This document shows positions 1-8,186 of a stretch of 64,000 nt of DNA, piece after piece (the first letter of the stretch is position 1; the number at the start of each line of letters is the position of its first letter). The notes below the pieces were generated by a model. The model was not told where the DNA came from. It searched no databases and saw only the letters and a program-made list of their open reading frames with translations. The translations under genes were made by a program, and so were the position numbers. The stretch lies in assembly GCF_009184895.1 (NCBI RefSeq), contig NZ_WESE01000002.1:620001-684000 (forward strand). Reading direction: 5' to 3'. Source of the stretch: Nostocoides sp. F2B08. Lineage in GTDB: Bacteria > Actinomycetota > Actinomycetes > Actinomycetales > Dermatophilaceae.

Positions 1-38
1 CACAGTGTAATTGACGAGTAGTGACGGGCGGTGACGAG

Positions 39-2642
39 GTGCACGGCGGGGTCAAGTTCTACCGTGGCAACGCCGCCGCAGCGCGCAACTACGTCGAAGC
101 AGATCGCTCCCGGGTCGACGACTACTACCTCGCCGAGGGGACCGGCCTCGCCACCCACATAGTCGCCCTCAACAACGGCGACGGCGTCACGATTACGGAC
201 GCCGGCCAGCTCGACGGACCGGCCTACGAGCGATGGGTCGCCGGCTACGACGTCGCCACCGGCCTGAGGAAGGGCCGGCTCCGCCAGGACGACAACGCCC
301 TGCGCTTCGTCGAGGTCGTCGTCAACGGACCCAAGAGCTGGTCCCTCGCCGCGGCGATGCACCCAGCAGTGGCCACCGCATACGACGCCGCTCAGGACCG
401 CGCGGCTGGCGAGATCATCGCCTGGCTCGCCGGGCACGCCACCACCCGGATCGGCCCGCGCGGCCGCCAGGTCCAGATCCCAGTCGAGCGGCTCGAGGCC
501 GCGATCGTGCGGCACCACACCTCCCGCGCCGGTGACCCGCATCGGCACCTGCACCTGCAGATCAACGCCCGCGTCTTCGCCGCCGGCACCTGGCGAGGAC
601 TGCACTCGGTCGGCGTCGTCGACTCCATCAACGCACTCAACGGGATGGGGCGGGCCGCGATGCAGTGCGACCCGCAGTTCCGACAGGTCCTCGCCGACCA
701 CGGCTACACCCTCGACCCGAGCACCGGCGAGGTGAAGCAGCTCGCCGACTACATCGGCCGGTTCAGCGCCCGCGCCGAACAGATCACCCGCAACGTCGAC
801 CGCTACGAGGCTGAGTGGCGAGCCGAGAACCCGGGCCGCGAGCCCGGACCGAAGCTGCGCGCTGCCTGGGACCGCCGCGCCTGGGCGCAGGCGCGCCCCG
901 ACAAAGTCGCCCCCCTCGACGGTGCCGACCTCACCCGCCGCTGGAACCAGGAGCTGGCCGACCTCGGCTACGCCCCCCCGAATGCCCCCACCCCCCTGAA
1001 GAGCGTGCCGATCGCGGCGCTCAACCGCGACGCCGTCGTCGAGGTCGCCATCTCCCGCCTGGGCGCGAAGCGCTCGAGCTGGAACGCCGCTGACATCCGC
1101 GGCGAGGTCGAACGCCTCATCGCCGACGTCAACGTCATCGCGTCCGGTCCGGTGCGTCGTGAGCTCGCCGAGGACCTCACCTCCCGTGCCCTCTCTGTAT
1201 GCGTCCGCCTGCTCGAGCGGGACGACGTGCCTGAGCACGTGCGCGCATTGACCTCGAAGCGGGTCGTCGACGTCGAAGAGGCCATCACCGCCAAACTCAT
1301 CGAACGGGGAGGTTGGATAGTCGCCCAGGCGGCCTACGGTGCGACCAACTTCCCTGAACTCGACCCGACCCAGCTCGACGTGGCCCGGGTGCTCGCCGGC
1401 TACGCGCAGTTGCTGGTGGTCGAGGGCGCAGCCGGGTCGGGCAAGACCACCACGTTGGCCGCGGCGCAACAGATGCTCACCTCTCACGGCACGCGGATGG
1501 TCGTAGTGACGCCGACCCTGCAGGCGGCCAGCGTCGCCGCCGCCCAGGTCGGCGCCGAGGCCCACTCGGCAGGATGGCTGATCCATCAACACGGCTTCCG
1601 TTGGGACGACGACGGGTTCGGGTGGCGGGTAGCCAGCGATCCCCAGCCGGAAGCGCAGCTCAGGAACGGCGACCTCCTTCTGATCGACGAGGCCGGCATG
1701 CTCGATCAGGACACCGCACTCGCCCTGCTGATGATTGCCGACGAGAACCACGCTCGGGTCGCGTTCGTCGGGGACCGCCACCAGCTCCCGGCGGTCGGAC
1801 GCGGAGGTGTGCTCGACCTCGCCGCAACATGCGCGGGACCACGAGGTCGTTGGTCCCTGGAGACCGTGCACCGCTTCCGCGACCCTGAGTACGCGGACCT
1901 GTCTCTGCTGATGCGGTCAGGCGATCGTGCCGGCTACGTCTTCGACACGCTCCTGGACCGCGGTGAGGTCGTCATCCACTCCTCGATGGCTGAGGCGCTG
2001 CAGTCTCTCACCCGTGAGGACGGCCTGGTCGTCGCTGACCGACGCGACCTCGTGTCTCACCTCAACTCGACCATCCAGGACACCCGCCACTCCGCCTCCA
2101 CGGGAGGACTGCAGCGAGTCGGCACCCGGGACGGCCGGATCTTCGGGATCGGTGATCCCATCAGCACCCGCCGCAACGACCGCGAGCTCGACGTCGCGAA
2201 CCGGGACACCTGGGTCATCACCGGATTCGATGCCGACTTCACGGTCCACGTCACCGGCCGGCGCGGTCACCGGGCCCTGCCTCCCCGGTACGTCGATCAG
2301 CATGTCGAGCTCGCCTACGCGACCACCGCATACGGAGCTCAGGGACAGACGGTCGACACGGCCCACCTGCTCCTCACGGAGACCACCGGCGCTGCCAGCG
2401 CATACGTCGCGATGACCCGAGGGCGCCATCGCAACACGGCCCACCTCGTCGCCAAGGACGTCGCCACAGCGCGCCAGCAGTGGGTGCAGGCCTTCAGCCG
2501 CGATAGGGCCGACCTCGGCCCGAACCGCGCCGCCACGATCGCCGAGCGCGACATCGAGCGGTACGGCGGTGTGCGACGTCCTCGGCCCGAGGATCATCAC
2601 TACATGCAACCGGATTCGCAGGGCTACGGGATAGGACGGTGA
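39..2642 (+). CDS. MobF-family conjugative relaxase-helicase (TraA/TrwC-like)
   Basis: The N-terminal third is a TrwC-type relaxase: the metal-binding three-histidine motif DPHRHLHLQ (about residues 172-180) sits where MobF enzymes hold the metal used to nick oriT. The rest is a superfamily 1 helicase, with Walker A GAAGSGKT near residue 470, Walker B LLLIDEAGM near 553 and a C-terminal motif AYVAMTRGRHRN. It would nick and unwind the element for transfer into a recipient. At about 870 residues it is shorter than many actinobacterial TraA proteins, which have a longer C-terminus. I chose the GTG at 39 because it begins directly at the conserved HGGVKFYRG; a GTG at 21 is also in frame. GC content matches the chromosome rather than the low-GC cargo that follows. 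No coupling protein or mating-pair genes are visible, so those would lie to the left, or the element is only mobilizable. Confidence 0.88.
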   Translation: MHGGVKFYRGNAAAARNYVEADRSRVDDYYLAEGTGLATHIVALNNGDGVTITDAGQLDGPAYERWVAGYDVATGLRKGRLRQDDNALRFVEVVVNGPKSWSLAAAMHPAVATAYDAAQDRAAGEIIAWLAGHATTRIGPRGRQVQIPVERLEAAIVRHHTSRAGDPHRHLHLQINARVFAAGTWRGLHSVGVVDSINALNGMGRAAMQCDPQFRQVLADHGYTLDPSTGEVKQLADYIGRFSARAEQITRNVDRYEAEWRAENPGREPGPKLRAAWDRRAWAQARPDKVAPLDGADLTRRWNQELADLGYAPPNAPTPLKSVPIAALNRDAVVEVAISRLGAKRSSWNAADIRGEVERLIADVNVIASGPVRRELAEDLTSRALSVCVRLLERDDVPEHVRALTSKRVVDVEEAITAKLIERGGWIVAQAAYGATNFPELDPTQLDVARVLAGYAQLLVVEGAAGSGKTTTLAAAQQMLTSHGTRMVVVTPTLQAASVAAAQVGAEAHSAGWLIHQHGFRWDDDGFGWRVASDPQPEAQLRNGDLLLIDEAGMLDQDTALALLMIADENHARVAFVGDRHQLPAVGRGGVLDLAATCAGPRGRWSLETVHRFRDPEYADLSLLMRSGDRAGYVFDTLLDRGEVVIHSSMAEALQSLTREDGLVVADRRDLVSHLNSTIQDTRHSASTGGLQRVGTRDGRIFGIGDPISTRRNDRELDVANRDTWVITGFDADFTVHVTGRRGHRALPPRYVDQHVELAYATTAYGAQGQTVDTAHLLLTETTGAASAYVAMTRGRHRNTAHLVAKDVATARQQWVQAFSRDRADLGPNRAATIAERDIERYGGVRRPRPEDHHYMQPDSQGYGIGR

Positions 2643-2812
2643 GGACATCTTGGAGCCCTCCGAAGTCGCTGAGGGGCGCCCCTTGACCTTCGCAGACGTA
2701 AGGTCCCTTCCCAACGTCCCGATACGCCACCGGGGACCATGCGCTTCGATCGGCCGATCAGTGGGGCTGGGGCAGTAGCTTCTCGCGACCGACTCTGCAG
2801 TAGCTTCGTTGT

Positions 2813-3070
2813 GTGCCGCAGCCGGTGTGGAGCCCACTGCCCCAGGAACTTACGACCTCCGCGTGGGTCAACGACCTCGTCGCCACCGTCACTGGGGTAT
2901 CGCGCACCAACTAGACGGTGGAGCAGCGAACCGGCCCGAAGAGACGATGACGTTCTCCTTGAGTCCTCACGGGGGCTGACATCGCTTGGCTACGTCGTCG
3001 AATCAGGAAAGAGCAAGGTCGCTAAGCCTGAGACCTACCTCCGGTCTAAACAGCGACAGCGACAGGGCGC
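2813..3070 (+). pseudogene. Possible remnant of a restriction-endonuclease-like gene
   Basis: From a GTG at 2813 one frame reads VPQPVWSPLPQELTTSAWV and stops at a TAG near 2913. The other frame then continues with EQRTGPKRDDDVLL and GYVVESGKSKVAK. The phrase GY.VE.GK.KADK is, from memory, typical of the N-terminus of a widespread actinobacterial restriction-like family, but the rest of that family (its E.D core) is missing. The hit ends where the convergent acyltransferase gene begins. I read it as a frameshifted, truncated relic. The stretch 2643-2812 just after the relaxase shows no gene, RNA or repeat that I can support. Confidence 0.28.
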
Positions 3071-3723
3071 TACTCCCAACTCATCAGCCTGCCCATAGAG
3101 CCGCTCGGCGGCGGCATCGATGCCTCTCGGATCGGCCTCGCGGGACTCCCCGCGTACAGCGTGTGGGGCGCCAGCTCTCCACTCACAAAACTCTGGGCGG
3201 CGACGACCACTCCGTCACCAATGATGGATCCTGCCGAGACGACGACATTAGATCCTAACCAACAGTTCCGACCGATACGCACTTCCGAGAGCATGTGCTC
3301 AAGATGCTCGATTCCGCTCGGGCGCCAATATGCGAGTGTGGCGCTGGCTATCACGACATTCGGCGAAAGAACCGTGCCAGTTCCAATGACCACGCCACCG
3401 TGACCCTGCACCACAGTGGCCGGGCCAACAAGAACCCCGTCACCAAGGTCAATCGACCCACCATAAGAGACCAGCCACACGTTTCGCTTGAGCCGAACAC
3501 CTTCGCCGATAGAGATCCGTTCACCGGGGTAGGAAAGCGTCTCAATCACCGTGCCCGACAAGGCTTCGAAGTTGCTTCCAACTTCGATGGCACTCCCAAC
3601 GAACTGGACGTGTCTATCAACCCTGCTGCCGGACCGAATGCCGGACGCGCCAAGATTTCGTACATGACGCAGGCTAGTGATTAAAGCAGGCCTAGCCCTC
3701 GGACTCCGGGGTCGCTTGCTCAA
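3070..3723 (-). CDS. Left-handed beta-helix (hexapeptide repeat) acyltransferase, WbbJ/LacA-like
   Basis: Tandem hexapeptide-type turns run through most of the 217 residues (IGEGVRL, IDLGDGVLVGPATVV, VRIGRNCWLGSNVVV, IIGDGVVVAAQS), ending in the typical closing motif LYAGSPARPIRE. Such trimeric enzymes move acetyl or other acyl groups from CoA onto sugars or small molecules; the acceptor cannot be told from sequence. A longer frame starts at 3783, but I prefer the TTG at 3723: GGAAGGAG lies just upstream, and the TTG overlaps the stop of the preceding gene as TTGA, implying translational coupling. It is the last gene of a leftward five-gene operon in low-GC DNA. Confidence 0.85.
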   Translation of the reverse strand: MSKRPRSPRARPALITSLRHVRNLGASGIRSGSRVDRHVQFVGSAIEVGSNFEALSGTVIETLSYPGERISIGEGVRLKRNVWLVSYGGSIDLGDGVLVGPATVVQGHGGVVIGTGTVLSPNVVIASATLAYWRPSGIEHLEHMLSEVRIGRNCWLGSNVVVSAGSIIGDGVVVAAQSFVSGELAPHTLYAGSPARPIREASMPPPSGSMGRLMSWE

Positions 3724-4373
3724 CGCGTACTCCTTCCCATCGGCAGTCTGTCCCTTCCGAAAAGTCCAGAGCAGTGTCCCCATTCCTCATGAAAGAACGT
3801 CTCCAAGTCGAAGATTCCTTCCGACCTAACAATGTTGGCGCAGAGGATCAGGATCGACCGCCCGACCACGAACAAGGGGTTGGGGTATCGTCGCAAGTCA
3901 GCCACGAGGCAGCCTAGGACCCTTTCGGCAAATGAAGTTCCCGACTCCTTGCCCGCAACAACGAACTCACTCATTGCGATCTCACGCCGATCCCAAGCTT
4001 GGAAAACAGCCCAGGCTCGAGGTTGCTGTATAGCCATCTCAGCCTCCGTCAACCCAGCAAGGACACCCAAGTCAATACCCGATAGGCAATCACTCACTAT
4101 CGACCTGAGCGCCAATTGCTTCGAGACGATTTGACTCGTCGACACGACGTGTTCTCCGGGCCCAGTTATTACAACGTCCCAATGGTGTCCACTCACCAAG
4201 AGAACATGAGATACATCGAGTGCTTGAGCTTCCCCCCGCGCGGTCAATGGACGGCCTGGTCCACCTCGTTGAGAATCAATATTCTTGATTGATTCTGCGT
4301 GCCTAATCATTACGGGAGCAGGAGCCTCAGTCCAGCGCTCGTAAAAGCACCGCGCGAACTCATGGGCTGTCAC
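3720..4373 (-). CDS. Histidine-phosphatase-superfamily protein lacking the usual second histidine
   Basis: The 217-aa protein has the phosphoglycerate-mutase-like entry motif MIRHAESIKN (R24, H25, the phospho-accepting histidine) and PLTARGEAQA, both standard for the superfamily. Where the fold usually has its second catalytic histidine (VSHGG-like, after a hydrophobic strand), this protein has FVVGRSILIL (GRS at 171-173). It may therefore be a variant enzyme or a binding protein rather than a standard phosphatase. It starts at a GTG preceded by a G-rich stretch. Its stop overlaps the start of the downstream acyltransferase gene. The methyltransferase gene lies 68 bp upstream in the same direction. 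Confidence 0.8.
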   Translation of the reverse strand: MTAHEFARCFYERWTEAPAPVMIRHAESIKNIDSQRGGPGRPLTARGEAQALDVSHVLLVSGHHWDVVITGPGEHVVSTSQIVSKQLALRSIVSDCLSGIDLGVLAGLTEAEMAIQQPRAWAVFQAWDRREIAMSEFVVAGKESGTSFAERVLGCLVADLRRYPNPLFVVGRSILILCANIVRSEGIFDLETFFHEEWGHCSGLFGRDRLPMGRSTR

Positions 4374-4441
4374 GAGGGCCCCCTATTCTTCTCAACGTGG
4401 ACATCTGACTACTCGCCGAGTAAACGTCAAGGTCTCCAGTA

Positions 4442-5221
4442 TCAGGACCGGATCTTCCGAGCAAGGATATACGTGTGATGGTGCAGAAGCTCGTAGGTGT
4501 CTTGCCCTTCAAGGGCGGCAACGAGTCGTGCGTAGCCTTCTTCGAACTCAGTGTCCGCAACAAACGACAACATTGTGTTGCCGCGACCTTTTACGCGTTT
4601 AAGGTATTCGCTCGTCTGATAGAGGTCCCGTGTTTCTCTATACGTCACTTCGGAAGTGAATCCGCACTCAGTCAGAGTCTCAGTAAGGTCAGTAATGGAG
4701 TGGTATCGCTTCTCGTTAACGGCCCTGGTGCTCGGAAAGAATGGAATCAGAGGTCTGCGCTCCAAATCCCAGGAACTAGATGTCTTGACGAACAAGACAC
4801 CTCCAGGTGTTAGGACGCGATGGGCCTCCAGAAGAAGTGCGGGTACATCGGGGCGTGGTACCTGATGAATCATCATGATCGCGAGGTAGGCTGCGAGTGA
4901 ACCTGCTGCAATCGGGAGTTGAAGTGCTGTCCCGCAAGTCGCTGGCAGGAAGCCGCTGGGGCGATGACGAAGTTGGTCAATGTTGAGGTCAACGGCCACA
5001 TATCGCCCCGGACGATTCAATTCAATTTCGGATATGTAGCGACAAGTTCCTGCACCCACCTCCGCCACCACGCTCTCGGTGGTCCACTCAAGATGATCCA
5101 AGAGCCATTCAACCGTGCTGGATACCTCATGGTCCGAGTCGAAGCGAAGCTCGTCGTACGACTGAGCATGAATAGAGTAGTAATCCTTATAGTGCCGCAT
5201 TCTGGGTGCACCCGTCGTCAT
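4442..5221 (-). CDS. Class I SAM-dependent methyltransferase
   Basis: Residues 45-150 hold a UbiE/Methyltransf_11-type Rossmann core: motif I VVAEVGAGTCRYISEI, acidic motif II YVAVDLN, and the post-motif LLEAHRVLTPGGVLFVK. The N-terminus (YKDYYSIHAQSYDELRF) is typical of small-molecule methyltransferases. The 259-aa length is normal for the group; the substrate is unknown. The ATG lies two bases after the stop of the Nudix gene, so the two are probably translated from one mRNA. GC content is well below that of the flanking chromosome. Confidence 0.87.
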   Translation of the reverse strand: MTTGAPRMRHYKDYYSIHAQSYDELRFDSDHEVSSTVEWLLDHLEWTTESVVAEVGAGTCRYISEIELNRPGRYVAVDLNIDQLRHRPSGFLPATCGTALQLPIAAGSLAAYLAIMMIHQVPRPDVPALLLEAHRVLTPGGVLFVKTSSSWDLERRPLIPFFPSTRAVNEKRYHSITDLTETLTECGFTSEVTYRETRDLYQTSEYLKRVKGRGNTMLSFVADTEFEEGYARLVAALEGQDTYELLHHHTYILARKIRS

Positions 5222-5223
5222 GA

Positions 5224-5874
5224 TTAGCCCAGTGCAATCGGAGACTCCCCGGCCAGAACTCGAACGGCTGAGAGCAAACTGGCTAGATAGTAGCGTGGAA
5301 TACGCGGAACGAAATCCGGTCGGGCTACTTCGATATCATGCCTATGGGTCCCCTTTCCGTCGACGATGACGGCCTCGCAAGTGGTCGAGCGGATGGCGTC
5401 GCTAAAGAGCTCGATACCCGAGGCAATCGGTAGCCAAAGCAACCCTTCAACCTCATTAAGGTCAGGTCGAAATTGCTCAATTGGAGAATCGTAGCGAAGA
5501 AAGAACACCGATTGGTACTCCCGATTGCGGATACCGCCCGGATCATCGGCTACCTCAATCCGCTCTCCCGCGAAGATTAGGGAATCTAAGTCGAATTGAA
5601 TGCCCAATTCTTCCGAGATCTCGCGAGCCGAGTCCAGAATACTTTCTCCTGCCAAGACATGCCCTGCAGCGGAGACGTCCCATTGACCCGGGTAGTCACC
5701 CATTTTGGTCGAGCGCAACTGAAAGAGCATGGCAGGGTTTGGGCCGCCTCGCACAACCCAGCAGTGAAAAGTTCGGTGCCAGTCGCCGTCCAGATGTGCT
5801 TGACGGCGATTCTTACGGCCTAATGGCCGCAAGGAGGCGTCGTAGATGTCGATAAGCTCATCGTCGATTTCCAT
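5224..5874 (-). CDS. Nudix hydrolase
   Basis: The Nudix box reads GHVLAGESILDSAREISEEL followed by GI (residues 71-92), with the catalytic REISEELG helix intact. The spacer between the first glutamate and RE is one residue shorter than the usual seven. The flanking sequence (KNRRQAHLDGDWHRTFHCWV) resembles the IPP-isomerase/NTP-pyrophosphatase-like branch. It would cleave a nucleoside-diphosphate-linked or pyrophosphate substrate, identity unknown. I chose the ATG at 5874, which has GGAG nine bases upstream; an in-frame TTG at 5889 is less likely. The gene follows the TPR gene almost without a gap. A Nudix protein of the Streptomyces element pSAM2 (Pif) provides conjugal immunity, so an entry-exclusion role is conceivable here but not shown. 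Confidence 0.88.
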   Translation of the reverse strand: MEIDDELIDIYDASLRPLGRKNRRQAHLDGDWHRTFHCWVVRGGPNPAMLFQLRSTKMGDYPGQWDVSAAGHVLAGESILDSAREISEELGIQFDLDSLIFAGERIEVADDPGGIRNREYQSVFFLRYDSPIEQFRPDLNEVEGLLWLPIASGIELFSDAIRSTTCEAVIVDGKGTHRHDIEVARPDFVPRIPRYYLASLLSAVRVLAGESPIALG

Positions 5875-5890
5875 AGCTATTTTCTCCAAG

Positions 5891-6997
5891 CTATTGCTTC
5901 TTGCTCGGGCCCAGAATGCTCTGGATGCCGTCCGGTTCTGCCCAGGGTGAGGCCCTTAAGGATTGCTCGGCGAGGGCTTTCGAGGCCTTGGCATCGATTG
6001 AATCTCCGAGCGCTTCTAGGACTCGGGTCCTCAGCAAGTAGACCTTGGGCAGCCTTGAGTCGTCGCTTAGTTTCCGGAAGATCTTCTCAGCCTTTCTCAA
6101 CGACTCAAGTGCGCCTGCCGCCCGGCTCCGGCCTTCTGTGTCGGTAGGGCTAATGGTGCCAGAGCGGTTCACCCCCAGGTAGGAAACTGTCGCGAACGCC
6201 CTAGAATGGTGGATCTGGGCAATTTCTTGTCTAATGATATTCTCGTGCTGCCAATCATCATTAGTTAGAAGCTTTTGCGCGTTGTCGAGATCTGATATCC
6301 ACCGGTCAATGGGCCCATTGTTGCCAGCTGCGCCAATTACTGCTTGATGTCGAATGCCGCGCGCTTCAAGAATACTGGCGTCTTGGTAGTCTGGATGTCC
6401 GACTCGGGTTGTGCGCCGTACGTTCTCAGCGATTGAAGTACCTTTTGCCATGTTCGCGAGGGCGGTTTGGGTGTCGCCGAGCAGGTAGTTTGCCCACCCA
6501 AGGTCATCGATTAGGATCGCGGCTTTGTCTAGATCCCTGTTGAGGGCCCCAGCCGATTGGAGTGCGAGGTCTCCGAGTTCTCGGCGTTCCTCGTGCCTAC
6601 CCAGGACATGAAGCCTCAGGCTCTCGTCGCCCCGTAGTCTAAGTAGAGCGGTATGGCGGTGGTCTCGGTGGAGACGCCGAGCATGTGCTAAGACTGCGTG
6701 TGCAAAAGCCTGCGCCTCGCCTTCTTCGTCATGACTGTGGCGATTTAGCAGTTCCCGCGTAAGCAGAGCGGCGAGGACGATCACCGCCGCGAGCGCCGCA
6801 GGTCCGAGCCACCTGTAATAGGTATAGGGCAGCGCTGCTTGAGTGGCATCTATGGAGTTCTGACAGATCTCGAAAGCGACGAGCGTTGCGCCGGCACTCA
6901 ACACCCAAGCGACAAGTGTCGAGAGCCGGGCACGGAGCCACGACCAGAGTTTGCTCAAGTCCGTGGCCGCCTCGCGTCGCCCCGTTCGCCAATTCAT
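5891..6997 (-). CDS. Membrane-anchored protein with TPR-like helical domain
   Basis: Two hydrophobic helices (about residues 25-43 and 64-84) are followed by a roughly 280-residue alpha-helical, probably cytoplasmic part. Segments such as LDKAAILIDDLGWANYLLGD and AAGALESLRKAEKIFRKLSD look like TPR-type helical hairpins. I recognise no catalytic motif. As first gene of a five-gene operon whose other members look enzymatic, it may sense a signal or anchor the partners at the membrane; this is inference. There is no Shine-Dalgarno sequence before the ATG, but a TAGATT -10-like box ends eight bases upstream, which fits a leaderless transcript. Confidence 0.6.
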   Translation of the reverse strand: MNWRTGRREAATDLSKLWSWLRARLSTLVAWVLSAGATLVAFEICQNSIDATQAALPYTYYRWLGPAALAAVIVLAALLTRELLNRHSHDEEGEAQAFAHAVLAHARRLHRDHRHTALLRLRGDESLRLHVLGRHEERRELGDLALQSAGALNRDLDKAAILIDDLGWANYLLGDTQTALANMAKGTSIAENVRRTTRVGHPDYQDASILEARGIRHQAVIGAAGNNGPIDRWISDLDNAQKLLTNDDWQHENIIRQEIAQIHHSRAFATVSYLGVNRSGTISPTDTEGRSRAAGALESLRKAEKIFRKLSDDSRLPKVYLLRTRVLEALGDSIDAKASKALAEQSLRASPWAEPDGIQSILGPSKKQ

Positions 6998-7005
6998 TGC
7001 CGGGT

Positions 7006-7011
7006 AATCTA
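7006..7011 (-). promoter_or_regulatory. Candidate -10 box of a leaderless promoter for the five-gene cassette
   Basis: On the minus strand TAGATT lies eight bases before the ATG at 6997, matching the TAnnnT rule for actinobacterial -10 boxes. This spacing would put the RNA start at or next to the start codon. No clear -35 is visible. Confidence 0.4.
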
Positions 7012-7610
7012 GCAGGTGTCGGACCTTCAGGCTGCTTGCTCTCGAGCGCAGCCACGCAGCCCTCCTCGACCTCGGCTTCGGTGCTGTTCATTAATCAACG
7101 GTGTGATCGGGCACTGACGCCGGCCAAGCCCGCGCGCAGCGATGCATCGGTATCGTCGTCCGTTCGCTGGCCTGCGTGGGCCACCAAGCGGGGCATGGGG
7201 GTGCAGGGTTCCGGACGGTTGATCCGCCACTCTCCGACAGTCATCACGAGGCAGCGGACACACCCTCGCCACGTCTCGTGCCGCAGGTTCGGTGGCGTCA
7301 CGGGATGGAGGCCCGTTGTCAGGCGTCGTATTGGCGCTACGAGTCGCCTTTGGCCGAGCCGAATTCCGGGGGCGACCGTGCGTGTCGGTCGCTGGTGATC
7401 TAGTTGGAGGTTTTGACTGCACCCGACCCGGTCCGGCCTGGATGCCTTGGGGCTTTCGCCGGCCTGGATCTCCATTGAATCGCACATTCCCCGCACGTGC
7501 GGATTTCCGTTTGTCGGCCGGCAACGATGGAAGGCAGACCGGCCCCCTGTCGCGCCAGAGTCTCGGTCGAGGGTGAACCCCCAGAGCGAGTTGAGCGGCT
7601 TTAGAGATGT
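7012..7610. other. Gene-poor spacer between cargo operon and HTH genes
   Basis: This stretch separates the leftward cargo operon from the rightward HTH/excisionase genes. Several overlapping frames are open on both strands, but none has recognisable motifs, a ribosome-binding site or a consistent codon pattern. The phrase CCGGCCTGGAT occurs twice (near 7433 and 7460). I see no RNA gene. It may hold control sequences or decayed DNA. Confidence 0.4.
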
Positions 7611-7632
7611 GACATCAGTTTCCTCTGATGTC
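7611..7632. promoter_or_regulatory. Perfect 8-bp inverted repeat, possible operator
   Basis: GACATCAG and CTGATGTC flank a six-base spacer TTTCCT. The repeat lies about 80 bases before the start of the HTH gene at 7709. No T tract follows, so an operator for one of the two small DNA-binding proteins is more likely than a terminator. Confidence 0.4.
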
Positions 7633-7708
7633 GACCTGTGGCCGCGCTCGTGACTCCTCATCGGGTCATCGGGTGCGTATGGAGCACAGCACCGAACAGG
7701 AGGAACCC

Positions 7709-7939
7709 GTGAGACCCATTGAGATCCCTACCGACTGGAGTGACGACGCGCTCCTGCACTTCGAGGAGTTCTGCTCACTCATCCGCACGCCGCAGCGCAC
7801 CGTGCGCGACTGGCGACGCCGAGGAGTGGGGCCGCGCTGGACCCGCATCACCGGCGTCGGCCGGCTCTACATCACTGTCGGCGAGGCCCGCCGGTTCCTT
7901 CGATCCGCAACCACCGAGCCCAGGAGGACCAACCCATGA
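7709..7939 (+). CDS. Small helix-turn-helix DNA-binding protein (MerR/AlpA-like)
   Basis: The 76-aa product carries a winged-helix-like HTH (FEEFCSLIRTPQRTVRDWRR, then GVGPRW and RLYITVGEARRFL), the layout of AlpA/excisionase-family proteins. The GTG at 7709 is chosen because GGAGGA lies four bases upstream; longer in-frame starts reach back to 7628 but have no such site. It overlaps the next HTH gene by four bases (ATGA), so the pair is probably co-translated. It likely regulates excision or element gene expression together with its neighbour. Confidence 0.72.
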   Translation: MRPIEIPTDWSDDALLHFEEFCSLIRTPQRTVRDWRRRGVGPRWTRITGVGRLYITVGEARRFLRSATTEPRRTNP

Positions 7940-8148
7940 GCGAGCAACCCACCACCCGCGCCATCTACGTCAGCCTCCCCGAGGCCGCCAAATCCCTATC
8001 GGTGTCGGTCAAGACCGTGCGCAGGCTCATCGCCGACGGCGTCATCGCCGGCTACCGCGTCGGACCGAAGAGCCTGCGCGTCAAGGTCGACGACCTCGAG
8101 AACGTCGGCCGACGCATCCCCTCGGCGAACTGGCACCTCCTCCGCTGA
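7936..8148 (+). CDS. Excisionase-family HTH protein (Xis-like)
   Basis: This 70-aa protein matches the excisionase-type HTH_17 pattern: SLPEAAKSLSVSVKTVRRLI, ADGVIAGYRVGPKSLRVKVDDL. Such proteins bind attachment-site DNA, bend it and steer the integrase towards excision. It has a good AGGAGG site and a four-base overlap with the upstream gene, and it converges on the integrase gene, a common arrangement in actinobacterial integrative elements. A plain transcription-factor role is the alternative. Confidence 0.78.
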   Translation: MSEQPTTRAIYVSLPEAAKSLSVSVKTVRRLIADGVIAGYRVGPKSLRVKVDDLENVGRRIPSANWHLLR

Positions 8149-8186
8149 CCATGCCGACCAACCCGGTACGGATGCGCGGGCTCGAG

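Noticed and set aside
1917-2837. 306-aa minus-strand frame in the relaxase gene
   Set aside because: Lies opposite a clear helicase domain and has no recognisable sequence.
7095-7661. 188-aa minus-strand frame in the spacer
   Set aside because: Arg/Pro-rich, no motifs or ribosome-binding site, overlapping equally open frames on the other strand.
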